From Eumeta japonica (taxonomy: Eukaryota > Arthropoda > Insecta > Lepidoptera > Psychidae), in contig BGZK01000076.1 in assembly GCA_005406025.1 (NCBI GenBank), positions 372,001 to 436,000 of the forward strand: a DNA stretch of 64,000 nucleotides, given 5' to 3'. Shown one piece after another: positions 34,205 through 45,620 of this stretch. How positions within the stretch are numbered: position 1 is the stretch's first letter; each line of letters starts with the position of its first letter. The notes beneath the pieces were generated by a model. It was not told the DNA's origin. It did not search any database and saw only the letters and a list, made by a program, of their open reading frames with translations. Position numbers and translations under genes: made by a program.

Positions 34205-35995
34205 CAACATTAAACTATTTACAATATGTCCCAGCGTGCGGTGTGTCTTACGACATAGGCCTCTTCCAAACCTTCGGCTGTTCACTATCAGCTGCCACTT
34301 GTAGCGAAAAGGGGCTTAGGATCATTTTCAGGTTGTTCTTCCATCTTTGCACTTTACGGCCTCAGCTTCTAAAGCCATCTCTCGGATACCAAACTGTCAT
34401 TTGATTGCTCCATTGTTCATATTTGCAGCGGAGCATATGCCCAATCCATCTCCATTTAAATTGGTCAATACATAAAATGATACCTGCTAATTTTATTTTA
34501 TATCTGTCTGTACTTCTGACTTTGTCTTTTATTTTTAACGCTAGCATGCCCCTCTCCATGGCTTTCTGATATTCTGCAAGTTTGTCGTTATGACTTTTAG
34601 TCAGTGCTCAGGTTTCGCAACGATGTGTGATGCAGGAAAAAATACAAAAGTTCTTTTCTTAATCTTAGTACCTAAGTCCTTGCTTTTCATAATTTCTTTC
34701 AAAGCCCAAAATTTTATCCGTCCCGTAGCAACTCTTTTGTGTATTTCCTTGGACATTTGACTTATGGGTGTTATAATCTGGCCTAGATATACAAACTTCG
34801 CTACATATTGCAATTTTTTCCCATCAATGATTATGTCTACTGCTGTCTAGGGTCTGTATTATGGATTCCAGTACTTTTTCATTTTCCTCCAGTATGACTA
34901 GATAGATCATCATCAAATCTTAGATGGTTCAGTCGTAATCCGTATACATCTAGTCTCAGATGGTCCCATTCCAATTTCCTAAACACTTGTTCCAGCACTG
35001 CTGAGAATAATTTCGGCGAGAGTGCATCACCTTGCTTTACTGCCCTGTCGATTGGAAAAGCACATCCTAGAAATTCCAGCTTGACATTAGTTTTAGTTTC
35101 ACGGTAAATATTTATTTTGATGTTTACACAAGCGTTTGCTACTCTCGCTCCTGCAAGAATTTACAATACGGATTCGTGTTTTTTAGGCTATCAAATGCTT
35201 TGGGGTAATCTATAAAAGCCGGGTAAATTGCTTTATTACACTCGTTGTATTTTTGGATAAGCTGCTTGATAGCGTGTATGTGGTCGATTTTGCTGAAGTT
35301 TTTCCTAAACCAAAACTGTTCAACCGGTTGCTTATCACTAAACTTATTATTCTATCGATTCACCTACATATTCTGTCGAGAATGACTTTCGCAAAGACGA
35401 TTTACACATTTGAAAGGAAAGTATGGGCTTGTAATTTCCAATATCATCTTTTGAAACTTTCTTGTAAAGAAGTGTTGTGTGTGACTCTGCGTATTGATTT
35501 CTAATGGTACCAGAATAAAGTATCTCATTGAAGGGTTTGGTAGTATCCGACTTAATTTTTTGATTGACACGCGCATTATCTCGTTGGGAATTTTATCTCA
35601 ACCGGAAGATTTTTCTATTTTTTAACTATTTTTCTGCTTGCTAAACTGCTTTTTCTACTTTCAATTTTAGTATTTGTGGTATAACATCAGTATCTCCAAT
35701 CATATTTTTCTCTCGTGGTTTTCTATCAGGCGAGGCCATACTTTGTCGATTTAATTATAACAAGCTAAAGTAGTCTGCAGCTATTTTTAGGATTGTACAT
35801 GTCAAAGTTGTTGATACTTGTTTACTTCTTAATTTTAACATCCATTCTTTTCATCTTTTCATAAGAGCCTTTCGGTCACCTCCCGTTTTATCGATGGGGT
35901 TTTCGAGCGTTCCCTTTGAAAATCCCTTCGAAACTAATGATTTGATTTTTTAATTCCTACTTTACCAAAAATTTTACCCCACCGTTCTGCAATTT
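34205..35995 (-). pseudogene. non-LTR retrotransposon (RTE-like LINE) reverse transcriptase, dead
   Basis: Reverse transcriptase pieces read in order on the minus strand in several frames. From the 5' side: an AERWGKIFGKVG-like phrase near 35980; LLYKKVSKDDIGNYKPI near 35430; FIDYPKAFDSL (35184-35216); QGDALSPKLFSAVLEQ (about 34990-35035); HLRFDDDL near 34905, the place of the FADD catalytic box, with the Ala lost; FVYLGQIITPISQMSKEI (about 34740-34795); then the C-terminal WRWIGHMLR and WYPRDG (34362-34559) and RWKNNLKM near 34330. Many frameshifts and stops. The endonuclease domain upstream of 36 kb is missing, so it is 5'-truncated. RTE-like assignment is by motif style and is less sure than the RT call itself. 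Confidence 0.85.
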
Positions 35996-36837
35996 CTTTT
36001 TTATATTATGACATATAATTTTTTTTTTTTTTCTATTCCTTCGATTCCTCTTTCGTAAATAATATTTTTATTATATTTAGTTGTATCGTTATATGTTGAA
36101 ATTGAAAATTGTTTAATTAAATTATACTAAAATATATCTTCTATTATTGTGTCAGTAATTTATTTGCATTAGTGACATCTAACGCTTCTGAACTTGAATA
36201 TAATACAAAGCAATCTTCAGATTGACAACAAAAAAAAACCTCTCGTTTTTGCATATGGCTGTCACCATTCTTTTTTTTTCTGCTTAAAAACGTTGCCCTT
36301 TTTTCATGTCTGTCATTTATAATACGATGTCATTGATAACTTTATATTCTTTTATACACCGAATTGATGCGAACGTACAAGGAAAATGTTACGAACTTGA
36401 AAAGAATTCATATTACTCGCAACTGAAGCTTTCAAAGGGATGGCATTTTTATAAAATTCTTAGAATGTATATTTTATGGACTACATATTCGATATACCAA
36501 AAATAGCACAAATCAGACAAATTTTCATGTAATTAACAATGACGTACGTTAATTTAAGAATGCTATGTATTGTGTTTTGGACGCGTACTAAATTTTCTTA
36601 GGGACCAATTTATCACCCGAATGAGGCGGAAACTTTTAGCGTAATAATTATAATTTTATGTTACAATATTATTTAAAATAATGCGTACTATTACAGGTAA
36701 AAAGATTTTCGTTCCTAAAACGTCACAGGAGCATTTGCTTCACCCCCGGAAGATCATAAATTCACTTCCAACAAAAATAACAGCTGTCGTATAAAGAGAA
36801 CATGGCTGGCACGGCGCCCGAAACTGAATGGCTGCTT
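35996..36837. other. AT-rich non-coding DNA
   Basis: Nothing recognised. Confidence 0.55.
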
Positions 36838-36881
36838 GCATGTTTTGGAATTATGGCTAGGATCACAATTCCAAAGCATGC
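36838..36881. repeat. inverted repeat, 15-base arms with one mismatch
   Basis: GCATGTTTTGGAATT (36838-36852) pairs with AATTCCAAAGCATGC (36867-36881), one mismatch, 14-base loop. TGCTTGCAT flanks both sides in direct orientation. Confidence 0.8.
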
Positions 36882-37084
36882 TTGCATTCTGATATCCACG
36901 TCTGATGATAACATAAAAAATCTTAGGAATGAATCTAACTCAATTTGCAGACCATCTGTATAACGCTGTTTATTTATTACATCAACAGTTCCCTGCCCCC
37001 TCCGCTGGACGTAATGTGAAATTTAACAGCCGTTTGTTTCTTTTATGATTTAAATTCTTCTCCCACATGTATCTATATTGTGGC

Positions 37085-37450
37085 TTGTTAACTGAAATCA
37101 GTTTTTATAACGATTGTTTTCGTTGTCAATCCTGATGCTGATTCGATCATTGCCTCGATTTCAATTCTGGTTTCACTCTTGAATTTGATCTGCTGAATCT
37201 AGTAATGTTGGTCTACCTCTCGTTTTCTATCCAACTCCTACTCTAATGTTTGATATCTAATTTCGATTCCGATCTTAGGATCGGCGTTGGCGCCGTTCTC
37301 AATATCGCTTTCAATTGCACGCTTAATAACGTCGATGCTTTTGATGTTGACACCACTTACAATTTCGCTCCGGTCCGATGCGAAACAATTCCAGTCCTCA
37401 CTTAAATATTGCTATTAGTAACAACCAATTATCACACTGGAATTTTTCTT
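37085..37450 (-). repeat. degenerate purine-rich repeat family, copy D
   Basis: Pyrimidine-rich on the plus strand (CGATTTCAATTCTGG, ATTTCGATTCCGATC), so it is the purine-rich family on the minus strand. At its far end, read on the minus strand, TTCCAGTGTGATAATTGG parallels the TTCCAGTATGAATCGTAAT that starts copy A. Confidence 0.6.
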
Positions 37451-37529
37451 TTGCTGAAATTTCCTGTATCTGATTCCAGAGTAAAAACTACATACATCCA
37501 CGCAAATGTGCTTTAACATTTATAATATT

Positions 37530-37690
37530 ACGAGCCGTCTATCGCTTGCTTCACTGTGCGTAATTTATAATTTAGCGATGATTGTTTCTGATCCGGATCC
37601 CGTTCTTGAATTTCATTCCAATCTTGCTTCATATTCCAATAACCAATTCGATGTCTATCTAGCCATCCCTAGAACATTACTGATATTTGT
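37530..37690 (-). repeat. degenerate purine-rich repeat family, copy E
   Basis: Starts with ACGAGCCGTCTATCGCTTGCTTCACTG, an end sequence of the GCTCGC(G/T)GCTCCGC type, then ATCCGGATCCCGTTCTTG and ATTCCAATCTTGCTTC. Short and decayed. Confidence 0.45.
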
Positions 37691-37802
37691 CCTGTATTTA
37701 AACATTTTTTGTTATGAAAATCTTTTCTTCTATTTTAAAAGACAATCTACTGTCGAAAATAAGCCTAGTTAAACAAACAAACAGACACCTTATAGGCATG
37801 AT

Positions 37803-37876
37803 GTGTAGCATCATACTCATACTCATACTACTCATACTCTATACTACATACCATATACATCATACTCATCATTTTC
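37803..37876. repeat. imperfect (CATACT)n microsatellite
   Basis: Repeated CATACTCATACT / ACTACTCATACT units interspersed with CATATACAT. The open frame across it is a repeat artefact. Confidence 0.85.
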
Positions 37877-40800
37877 ATGATCACATGTTCATATTGTATT
37901 TAAATTTCATTGACATCGGCTTAGCTATGCTTTACTCATACGAGGACATGTTATAAGCCATAAGACAGATTATAGTCATAAGACAAACAAAAGTTTAAAA
38001 ATGATAAATATAGAATAACATTGTATGTACAGACATAGCTCATACATTTATAATATGTATACTGATATAGACATAAAGACAAACGTTGAAATTCGATATT
38101 ATTGTAGGAACTTGTATAAAAGGAACAGCATGATCAAAGTTTTTATTATACAATTTGTCATTTTTTATATACATTTGAATTGAATATAAAAATGATAGTC
38201 ATATTGTCACCATATACGTTTTTGTATCAATAGTAAAATATATTTAATTCGAGAATCGTAACAATATAATGAGAAATATTTTATTATTTTTCTTCTAAAA
38301 TTTTGTTTTTCTACATGTACAAGGTGAAAATCTAGGAACAGTGCATTATAAATATTACAACAATACATCGACCCCAAAGCTCTCGGAATCGGACTGTTAT
38401 TCAGTAGATTATATAGACTAAGCCCTAGCTAGGGCGGTGTCTATAGTCTAGGTATAGTCTAATATAGCCAATAGGGCGATTAAGAACGAAAGCGGGACTT
38501 GAAAATCAAAATGTATAATATCTTATACAGCATTCTTTATTATGTCACAAAACTGCAGTGACTTGCAGTACTTTCCTCATACAATCCACGAGACGCATAC
38601 CCATAAACTCGTTTCGAGAAAATCCTATTCTCGTATTCAACAAAGAGATCTGGAGCGAACGCAAGTTTCATTAGACGAGGCTTCAAATCCAGTTTTAGAA
38701 GTGAATAGGTTTGCGCCCTCGTACGAGTCACTTTTTAAACACTTTGCACAAACTGTGATACTTTCTTAAAAGTGATTCATGTTAGGATTACCGTCGACTG
38801 CTGGCCGACTACACTATTAACACAAGCAACGTCCTCAACAAAACGAATTTTATATACTTAATTCAGTATTGTTCTGCAATACTAAAATTGTCCATGGCTT
38901 ACAAGAGTACATAATTTTATGTCCGCATGGGGAATATGCAAATGAAATGCATCAAAGTGTCAATTTGTAATAAAACCATTTTCAAAAATGATAAGAGAAG
39001 GACGAATTTAACACAATTTATATGTTTGTATCTAAAAGAGACATTTAGGTTATCAACTTAGCTGATCTCTTTAACAAAACTCTTTTAGATACAATTGTAA
39101 TTACTTGCCAAATCCGATTAGAAAAAATAATATTAAACATTAACGTCTTTAGTATACATTACCTGTAACTTAATTTCGTTACTTTTGAAAGAAGGAAATA
39201 ACAAATATCAATCGGGGGTTTTAATTTTGTTCTTCCCCTTTCTCAATAATAATGGTAATGTACGTAAATAATGAATAAAGTCCAATAAAAAAATAATGGT
39301 AACATTAACTTTAGAAAATTAAATAACAACATGTATTGATAATATTCCATTATTTTGATTTTTTCTTATTTCCGGTTTCCGAAATACGCTAACGTTATCA
39401 TTTTATTAATGAGTTACTACAGTATTTTTAAAATTGTAGTGTAGCTCTCTCCGCTTATCGCTTATGCATATCTACTTGTTGTAGTCTTTATGGTTATAAA
39501 ACCTTCTTTATGCCGACGAGATTAAGGGCAAGTACAGTCTACTAAAAAAAAAATACATTACATATCCTTTTGAATTACACCCTTTTTAGGGTTTCCTACC
39601 CGAGGGACACATAATGAGATCCTATCGGCTACCCAAGACATCCATCCAACCGACGTTAGGTCATCACTCCGTCTATTTTAGAGGGAAAATATTCATAAGT
39701 TTTATAGCGTGATAACATACATACTACATACGTAACTGACAAATTATCAAGATATCAATAAGTATAATTCTTTTGAAATTGCACACGGGTAAATGGCGAC
39801 GCAGCCTCATATTGATACATATTGCGAAAACACCACTTTTTTCGTGAACATATTCCTACGAATATGATGTCGCCACTACCTAGAATTAACTAGATTGTAA
39901 GTTAGAACTAATACTACTAGTAGTACTGTATTACTAGTACTATTAATAATAATACTAGTGCTGCACTACTACAGTACTAGTATAATGCATAGTTCCAGGT
40001 ATTTATGGAAAGAGTAGTTCAATAGTTAAAGAATAGAATATACAACTAATGCAAAGAAATTGTGGTATGATTAAATACTTTGGAAACCAAGAAATTGTAA
40101 CTCATAATCCTAATAGTCCCTAAAAACATTTTCTGAAAAACTCAATATATTATGAAACAAACATATGAGTTTTTCCTTGCTCATAGAAAAACATTTTGTT
40201 GGAAGTATGAAAATACAAATATCCAAATATAGATAAACGGAGAACGACCTAAAAAGTACAGCCATGAATTCATAAATCAGGCTAAAATAACAATAAAATG
40301 AAGAGAAATTAAGTTTTTATTTATCCTTTCGAACACAATATTTTTCATGCGACTGTACTCCAAACGTATGAGTGACATTTAGCCTGCGGTAAACTTTCAT
40401 CGCTAACTTAGTTTTTGTTGATATGTCCCACAGCATAAATCTTATTTCGGGTAGACAGGTACAGGATCGTGTACACTCGACATGATTAATTAATTGAATT
40501 ATATTTACTTAATAAAAAAAATAACGTGGATTTTTTTTTCGGATTTATTAAGTTACCTTATTGGAATAAGTATAATCATTGAAATATGAAAACGTGTAGT
40601 ATTAATTACATGCTTTGCGGCCTTCCTTGTACACGGGCAAATAATCAATTATATCTAATATCAGTCCAGGCTCCAAATTCAATAACTATCTATCTTAACT
40701 TTACTTAACTATCTTGACCTTAATACTTATGTAGTTTTCGGCGGCCTAAATTACGGTATTGACAAGTACATACGTTTTTTCAACAAAATCTCTCTCCTTA

Positions 40801-41589
40801 CCAAATTCTAAATTTAAATTTGATTTCAAATGAAATACGTGGAAGTTGGAACAGATTTTTTAATTTTTTCTTTATTTGAATTTATTTTACTGATTCTTTA
40901 CTGCAATAAACTAAACGTTTTACAATAGTGAAGTTTTAATTTTTTCTTTGTACTTAATGATACAAAACATCGTATATATTCGCTTTACAAAATAAATATA
41001 TTATACGACATACTTTTTCGACAGTTTCTTTTTAAATTCTACATTTCCATCAATTAATTCGAGAAAGCAATAGGTAACTTCTGATCACTTTAACAGGTTT
41101 TGATAATTTACAATTAAATCTGAACGTAAGCGATGTAAAGTTATATAAATGATGACTTTCATATGATTACATAATATGATGATTTAGTGATGACATTCAT
41201 GTGATTTTTTGAAAATCATCACCAAATCAAGACAAGGAGAATATCCATTGGAAAAATTAATATAATCACTCTAATAACACTATAGTTTTCGTCGTTGATT
41301 TAGACTTTTTTTTTTATTTTAATTCTTGCGAATTAACAAACTAACAAACGAACAAATGAACAAACTAACAAACAAACCTTTTTTTTATAGAGTTAAATAA
41401 AATATTACAACATTGAAATTAAATTTTTAAATCACGGATATCTACACACTTTCTTGAAATAATCCGAATATTTTTTTTAGTAAAACATAAAATTTATTGT
41501 TTTATTTTATTGGAAAAAAACACGTTATTAAATAGAATTTTTATTCCTAAATGTTAGAATGTGCCCGGAACATGATTTTTCCGAGAGGG
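37877..41589. other. AT-rich non-coding DNA with several palindromes
   Basis: Palindrome 38412-38445: TATAGAC and CCCTAGCTAGGG form a 34-base unit with three mismatches on each arm, the central GCCCTAGCTAGGGC being perfect. At 39026-39040 / 39080-39094 there is a perfect 15-base inverted repeat (TTGTATCTAAAAGAG) with a 39-base spacer. At 39905-39985 ACTAGT/AGTACT-rich low-complexity DNA. AACA-rich run at 41338-41380. No gene or transposase recognised in 3.7 kb. Confidence 0.6.
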
Positions 41590-42185
41590 AAGTTTGACGT
41601 ATCACCATGATGTCAACTTAATTGGAGTCCCGCTCCATAGATCTCGCTGGAGCAGTCGCGAAGCGCCATCAACTTTACGAGGAAACGTCGGGGTGCCGGT
41701 TCGTGACAAAGGCGGTGTTTTGACGTCCGAAAATCGGGCGTCAGGCGTTGTAGCCAAACATCGCTGAAGTGTACTAAATTAAAACAACACTCGGCTCGTA
41801 AAGTCCAAATTTTTTTACGAGACGCTCGCACCTCCGATGCTATCTCATAAAAAGTTGTAAAATGTTTACGACGACCCACTTTATGAGGGGGCGGGCGCTC
41901 CGGCTGAGGCTCGAATGTTACGTGCGCTTTACAGCTCACGAAACAAATTCTGTTATTTAGCGTTACATTGTTTTTTCGAAGGCAACGAAGGGCCATGTAT
42001 TGCGAGGCGAATTCCTTCTCCCGTTTCGACCGGCAGTGAAACGAATTCCGACCGCAATTGACGAATAAAGTTTTGACTTATGTCGAATCAAACCGCGCTA
42101 AGCTATCGGCCCCAGCCAACGCTGCCGCGCCGATGACAGCGGTCGTCGGCAGCGCCATATCCCGCGCTGGGACTAGGGAGAACCA
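41590..42185. other. longest CpG-rich patch in the window
   Basis: About 600 bases of raised G+C and CpG, including GAGCAGTCGCGAAGCGCC, TTTACGAGACGCTCGCACC, GGGGGCGGGCGCTCCGGC and GCCAACGCTGCCGCGCC. A 127-codon minus-strand frame (41613-41996) covers it; I see no domain in its product and no good splice sites at its ends. An 8-base stem CGCTGCCG/CGGCAGCG closes a 19-base loop near 42120-42155. Best guess is conserved regulatory DNA or an untranslated exon. Confidence 0.45.
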
Positions 42186-42639
42186 CTAAAATTGATATAA
42201 CATTGTTTAAATTCGTATCTTTTCCCAAGTAAAAGGTTATACGATTAGATAGTGTTTTTTTTTATATTTGTTTTACCATTCTATAGTGTAATTTTTTTAA
42301 TTATCACTCCATTCTGAATTTCACCATTCGAAATAATAAGTTCTTTATATTTTGGACCGAATTTTGCTGTTTTGTAAAATTTTGGGAACGTAAATTCTAA
42401 TTGTTATAGAATGAAACCGTGTTCGAGCGATTGTTTATACTTTAAATGTTCTATATGTTTGATTTCAAGAGCATTTTCGATTCGATTCGAACAGTGCACA
42501 GAAAACTAAACAGTAACAAATTTATAATTCCATTTTGTCCAATTTTAAGGTTTGAATTACATCACTGGTAAAATTTTATTAACGTTAAAAATAATTAGCA
42601 AAAAAAGGAATTCGTTAGATCTTTTTTAATCGTCTCCAA
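42186..42639. other. AT-rich non-coding DNA between CpG-rich patches
   Basis: Nothing recognised. Confidence 0.55.
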
Positions 42640-42910
42640 CACTCGTATCACAGCCCCGGTAGAGGTTTATCCACGTCGCGGTGACCCTAATACGCGTACC
42701 AGATAAAATATCCCCAAGACTTCGACACGCCCGTGATTATTCCAATGCGCCGACGTGTCGATCGACGGCCTGTCGCGCTTGGCCGCTTTCAGTCGTTAGT
42801 CAGCGAGATCTCAAAATTACTTCCCCGAGACGTGCGCTGTTTCGCAAGCACGACACCATTCATGCGAGATGCGGACCTCGCTGCACACCTCGTGCGCGTA
42901 CACTGTACGA
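42640..42910. other. CpG-rich patch
   Basis: CCACGTCGCGGTGACCC, GCGCCGACGTGTCGATCGACG, CTCGTGCGCGTACACTG. Two overlapping plus-strand frames of 80 and 94 codons, neither with a recognised motif. Regulatory or exonic candidate. Confidence 0.4.
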
Positions 42911-43109
42911 AACTTCGAATTAATGAAAAAGTTATTTTTTATTTTATTTTACAAGCTTCGTGCTTGTCTGTCAAATTCATATTACGATTAGTATTAAGAG
43001 CTAGAATGCAGAATTAAAAATATATATACGAGTGCGAGTGAGAGCGACCTCGTTTCGCTGTTGAAAATATGAACGATGTATTAAAATAACTCGTTCAGAA
43101 ATTGCTACG

Positions 43110-43235
43110 GTTTGTTCATTGATCAAGCGCGCGCGAGACCCGACATCGCATCGGTACCCAGACTCGAAAAACAGTCTCTGTAACGCACATCGACGGAGGC
43201 ACACGGCCAACGGCGGGCTATAGCTGACGGATAAT
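43110..43235. other. CpG-rich patch
   Basis: CAAGCGCGCGCGAGACCCG, ACATCGACGGAGGCACACGG, GGCGGGCTATAGC. Lies within a 105-codon minus-strand frame (43001-43318) without recognised motif. Confidence 0.35.
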
Positions 43236-43770
43236 GAAAACACTTGAATATTTGACATTAAATTATTTAAAAGATAATTATGAAACGCGCATTTCCATAA
43301 TTGAAAGAATATATTCATATTACCTTTGCGACTGAAAGTTGAAAGAAAATAGGTTTTCGTCGAATACTAAAAGATAAGAACGTTATTACTGCATCCGGTT
43401 TTGTCCCCTCACGTCTGATGCGTACCCTCCTATAATCGTTTCGTTACATATAGAAATGCTTGGACAATAACCCTTCCAGGATGAACGAGTCTTAGTGAAT
43501 CCTATTTATCGGTTTCACCAATCTCAATAGATTGTCATTGTGATGCATTTATGAAAAAGAATTTTGTTTTTCCTCGTTCTCATTAAATGTATAAGTTACG
43601 AGTTCAGTTTTTAGATACATCTTTCTTAACCATTTATATCAAAAAACTTTAAAAGGAATACACGATTGGACAATTTTATGTCGATAAAATGAAATTTCGA
43701 ATCGGACATCGACAATTTGACTTTTTAAGTGTTATTTCGAAAGGATAATGTTTCTGTATTTCTTTTTCAG

Positions 43771-43887
43771 GATAATAGTACTAACAATTTCGATAAACTG
43801 ACAAAACTATTCTCATCGATCAAGTGCCCTTCACGACGACGTGAAAGCGCGAGGACATCTGCACTTCCCATCGCGGTATCGCCTTAA
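43771..43887 (+). other. possible terminal exon (weak)
   Basis: A strong pyrimidine tract ends in TTTTTCAG at 43763-43770. Beyond it a frame stays open for 38 codons (starting DNSTNFDKLTKL, with a basic SRRRES stretch) and stops at TAA 43885-43887; G+C rises across it. No donor of good quality and no clear poly(A) signal follows before the SINE. Could be chance. Confidence 0.15.
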
Positions 43888-43924
43888 CATGCTCTCTGAG
43901 GTGCTAAGCGAAGGTTTAAATTTT

Positions 43925-44040
43925 GACTTTAATTAAAAACACATTGATCGATTCGCATGTAATCAAATTTGAACGCAGTAACCTTTTGATTGGAAGGCAT
44001 TACTCTTGACCACTAAATCATCACCAATCTCTGCATGTAC
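43925..44040 (-). repeat. tRNA-derived SINE head (copy 3)
   Basis: On the minus strand: GAGATTGGTGATGA, TTAGTGGTCAAGAGTAATGCC, AAAAGGTTACTGCGTTCAAAT (decayed B box at 43967-43976), TTGATTACATGCG. Aligns with the copy at 4.1 kb through the B box and the TTTGATNA segment after it. Confidence 0.65.
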
Positions 44041-45269
44041 CATGTGTAACATCAATACAATACATGAAGAATAAAATTTACTTTTCTTGTGCAACAAAAA
44101 TCATTTCAACATTTTTAACGCAATTACTTTATAACATAATGTTTCAATCATATTACTTACTGTTTTGAAGCTATATTCATAGTTCGTATTCTATATCGTC
44201 CATGCGATAAATACGAACAAATAGATCTCATAATTTTGACACAAATTTAATGCAAAAATTTGTTATTTCACTAATTTTGTAGTGAAAAACAAAAGGATAT
44301 GAACGTATTTAAAAACAGAAGAAACAAATTGATCGAAGGAGTAAGAAGAATACGAAAAATTGTTGTCTTCTTTGAAAATAAACAACAAGAACTATAAACC
44401 TCTGACACGACACCGCAAAGCTAGGCTCGATGAAGCTACCTCGCGATTGCTTGCCAATAAAGAACGTAAAACATCGGCCGTCGAGTCGATAAAGTAGAAC
44501 GTGAATAAGTATCAAATAGGAGAAGACAGAGAACATCGTAGGTAGAAACGGAGCTGGCGTAGTGAATGTTAATGTGGAATGGAAGTAGCGGTGCTGGATA
44601 GTACAAATCAAATACAAAAGTCCTATATGGAATAGGGAAAAATTGATATAAAAGGAGAATAGTATTCAGTTTCTATGTATCCAGTTTTGATGCCTCCACT
44701 GTTACATAGAAGAAATCGATAATAGACAGGACTGGATCCAGTAAGATAGGTCGGTTGGATGGATCCCTTCATCAAGCATATTATACGGTTCCATTATCTG
44801 TGACTTCATTATTGGTATTAACTTCAACACTGATTGAAGTAAAATGTGAATCCAAAAACATAGATCACTGTACATGAAGAATCTAAACTAATGAACGTAT
44901 AGTAATACACTTTAGCGTACACATTTTCATGTTTTATCTAAGAAGCTTAAAATTGAGCTGGAATATCTCACTGTCATCACTGTTTCTCCGTTTTAATATT
45001 TTTTCTGTAAGTTGGTTGGAAAAGAAGAAAGTCGAAAACAAGAGAAGAGAGACGTTCATATATCATATCAAAGACATTGCATTCCTAGCGTATAGAAAAG
45101 TTTGTTAGACGAACATGTGAGATAGATGAAAAACAAATAAAAGTTAGAGATATTATATTTGAATTTCACAGTGGTCGGATGATAGTATTCAGACATTTAA
45201 TATCGTATATGCGCACGCACACCGCATACCATCGACCTGAAGTACCGTTAGTGTATCGGAACAAAACGA
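44041..45269. other. AT-rich non-coding DNA
   Basis: A 102-codon minus-strand frame (44309-44617) is rich in Phe and aromatic residues, as expected of chance frames in this composition. No repeat or gene recognised. Confidence 0.5.
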
Positions 45270-45620
45270 AAAGTAACAAAGGCCCAGATTTGGGGCGACG
45301 ATCTTTCGCGCCGCCTTCCGGCACACACCGCTTTGTGCGCAGGCATCTCTATGGTCGACGGAAATTCTGGGAAATTCTTAAAGGGTTCACCGGTTCCCTG
45401 CGTGCCCTCACGAGAGCTCGAGGCGCGGAAACTTCTTCTTTTTTACTACACACGGAGACTTCTGAAGGTTACGCGGCCAAAGGATCAAAGGTTATCTAGT
45501 CGCTCGGTATCAACAATAGGAAAATAATTCGCCAGCTAGCACGTAGCTAACCGGCGCTCTCCGTACGTCGCTAATAGACGCTAACAAAGAACACCATCGA
45601 CTTGACAGCCGGAGTGCTCG
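45270..45620. other. CpG-rich patch
   Basis: GGGGCGACGATCTTTCGCGCC, CTCACGAGAGCTCGAGGCGC, AACCGGCGCTCTCCGTACGTCG. TTCTGGGAAATTC at about 45364 matches the spaced TTCNNNGAA type of STAT sites, which alone is weak evidence. Two plus-strand frames overlap (106 and 64 codons), neither with a recognised domain. Confidence 0.4.

Noticed and set aside
41613..41996. 127-codon minus-strand frame as a gene
   Set aside because: No domain, no splice or start context, and open mainly because of local GC; kept only as a CpG-rich patch.
45364..45376. STAT-type binding site
   Set aside because: A single TTCNNNGAA-type match is expected by chance in a window of this size.
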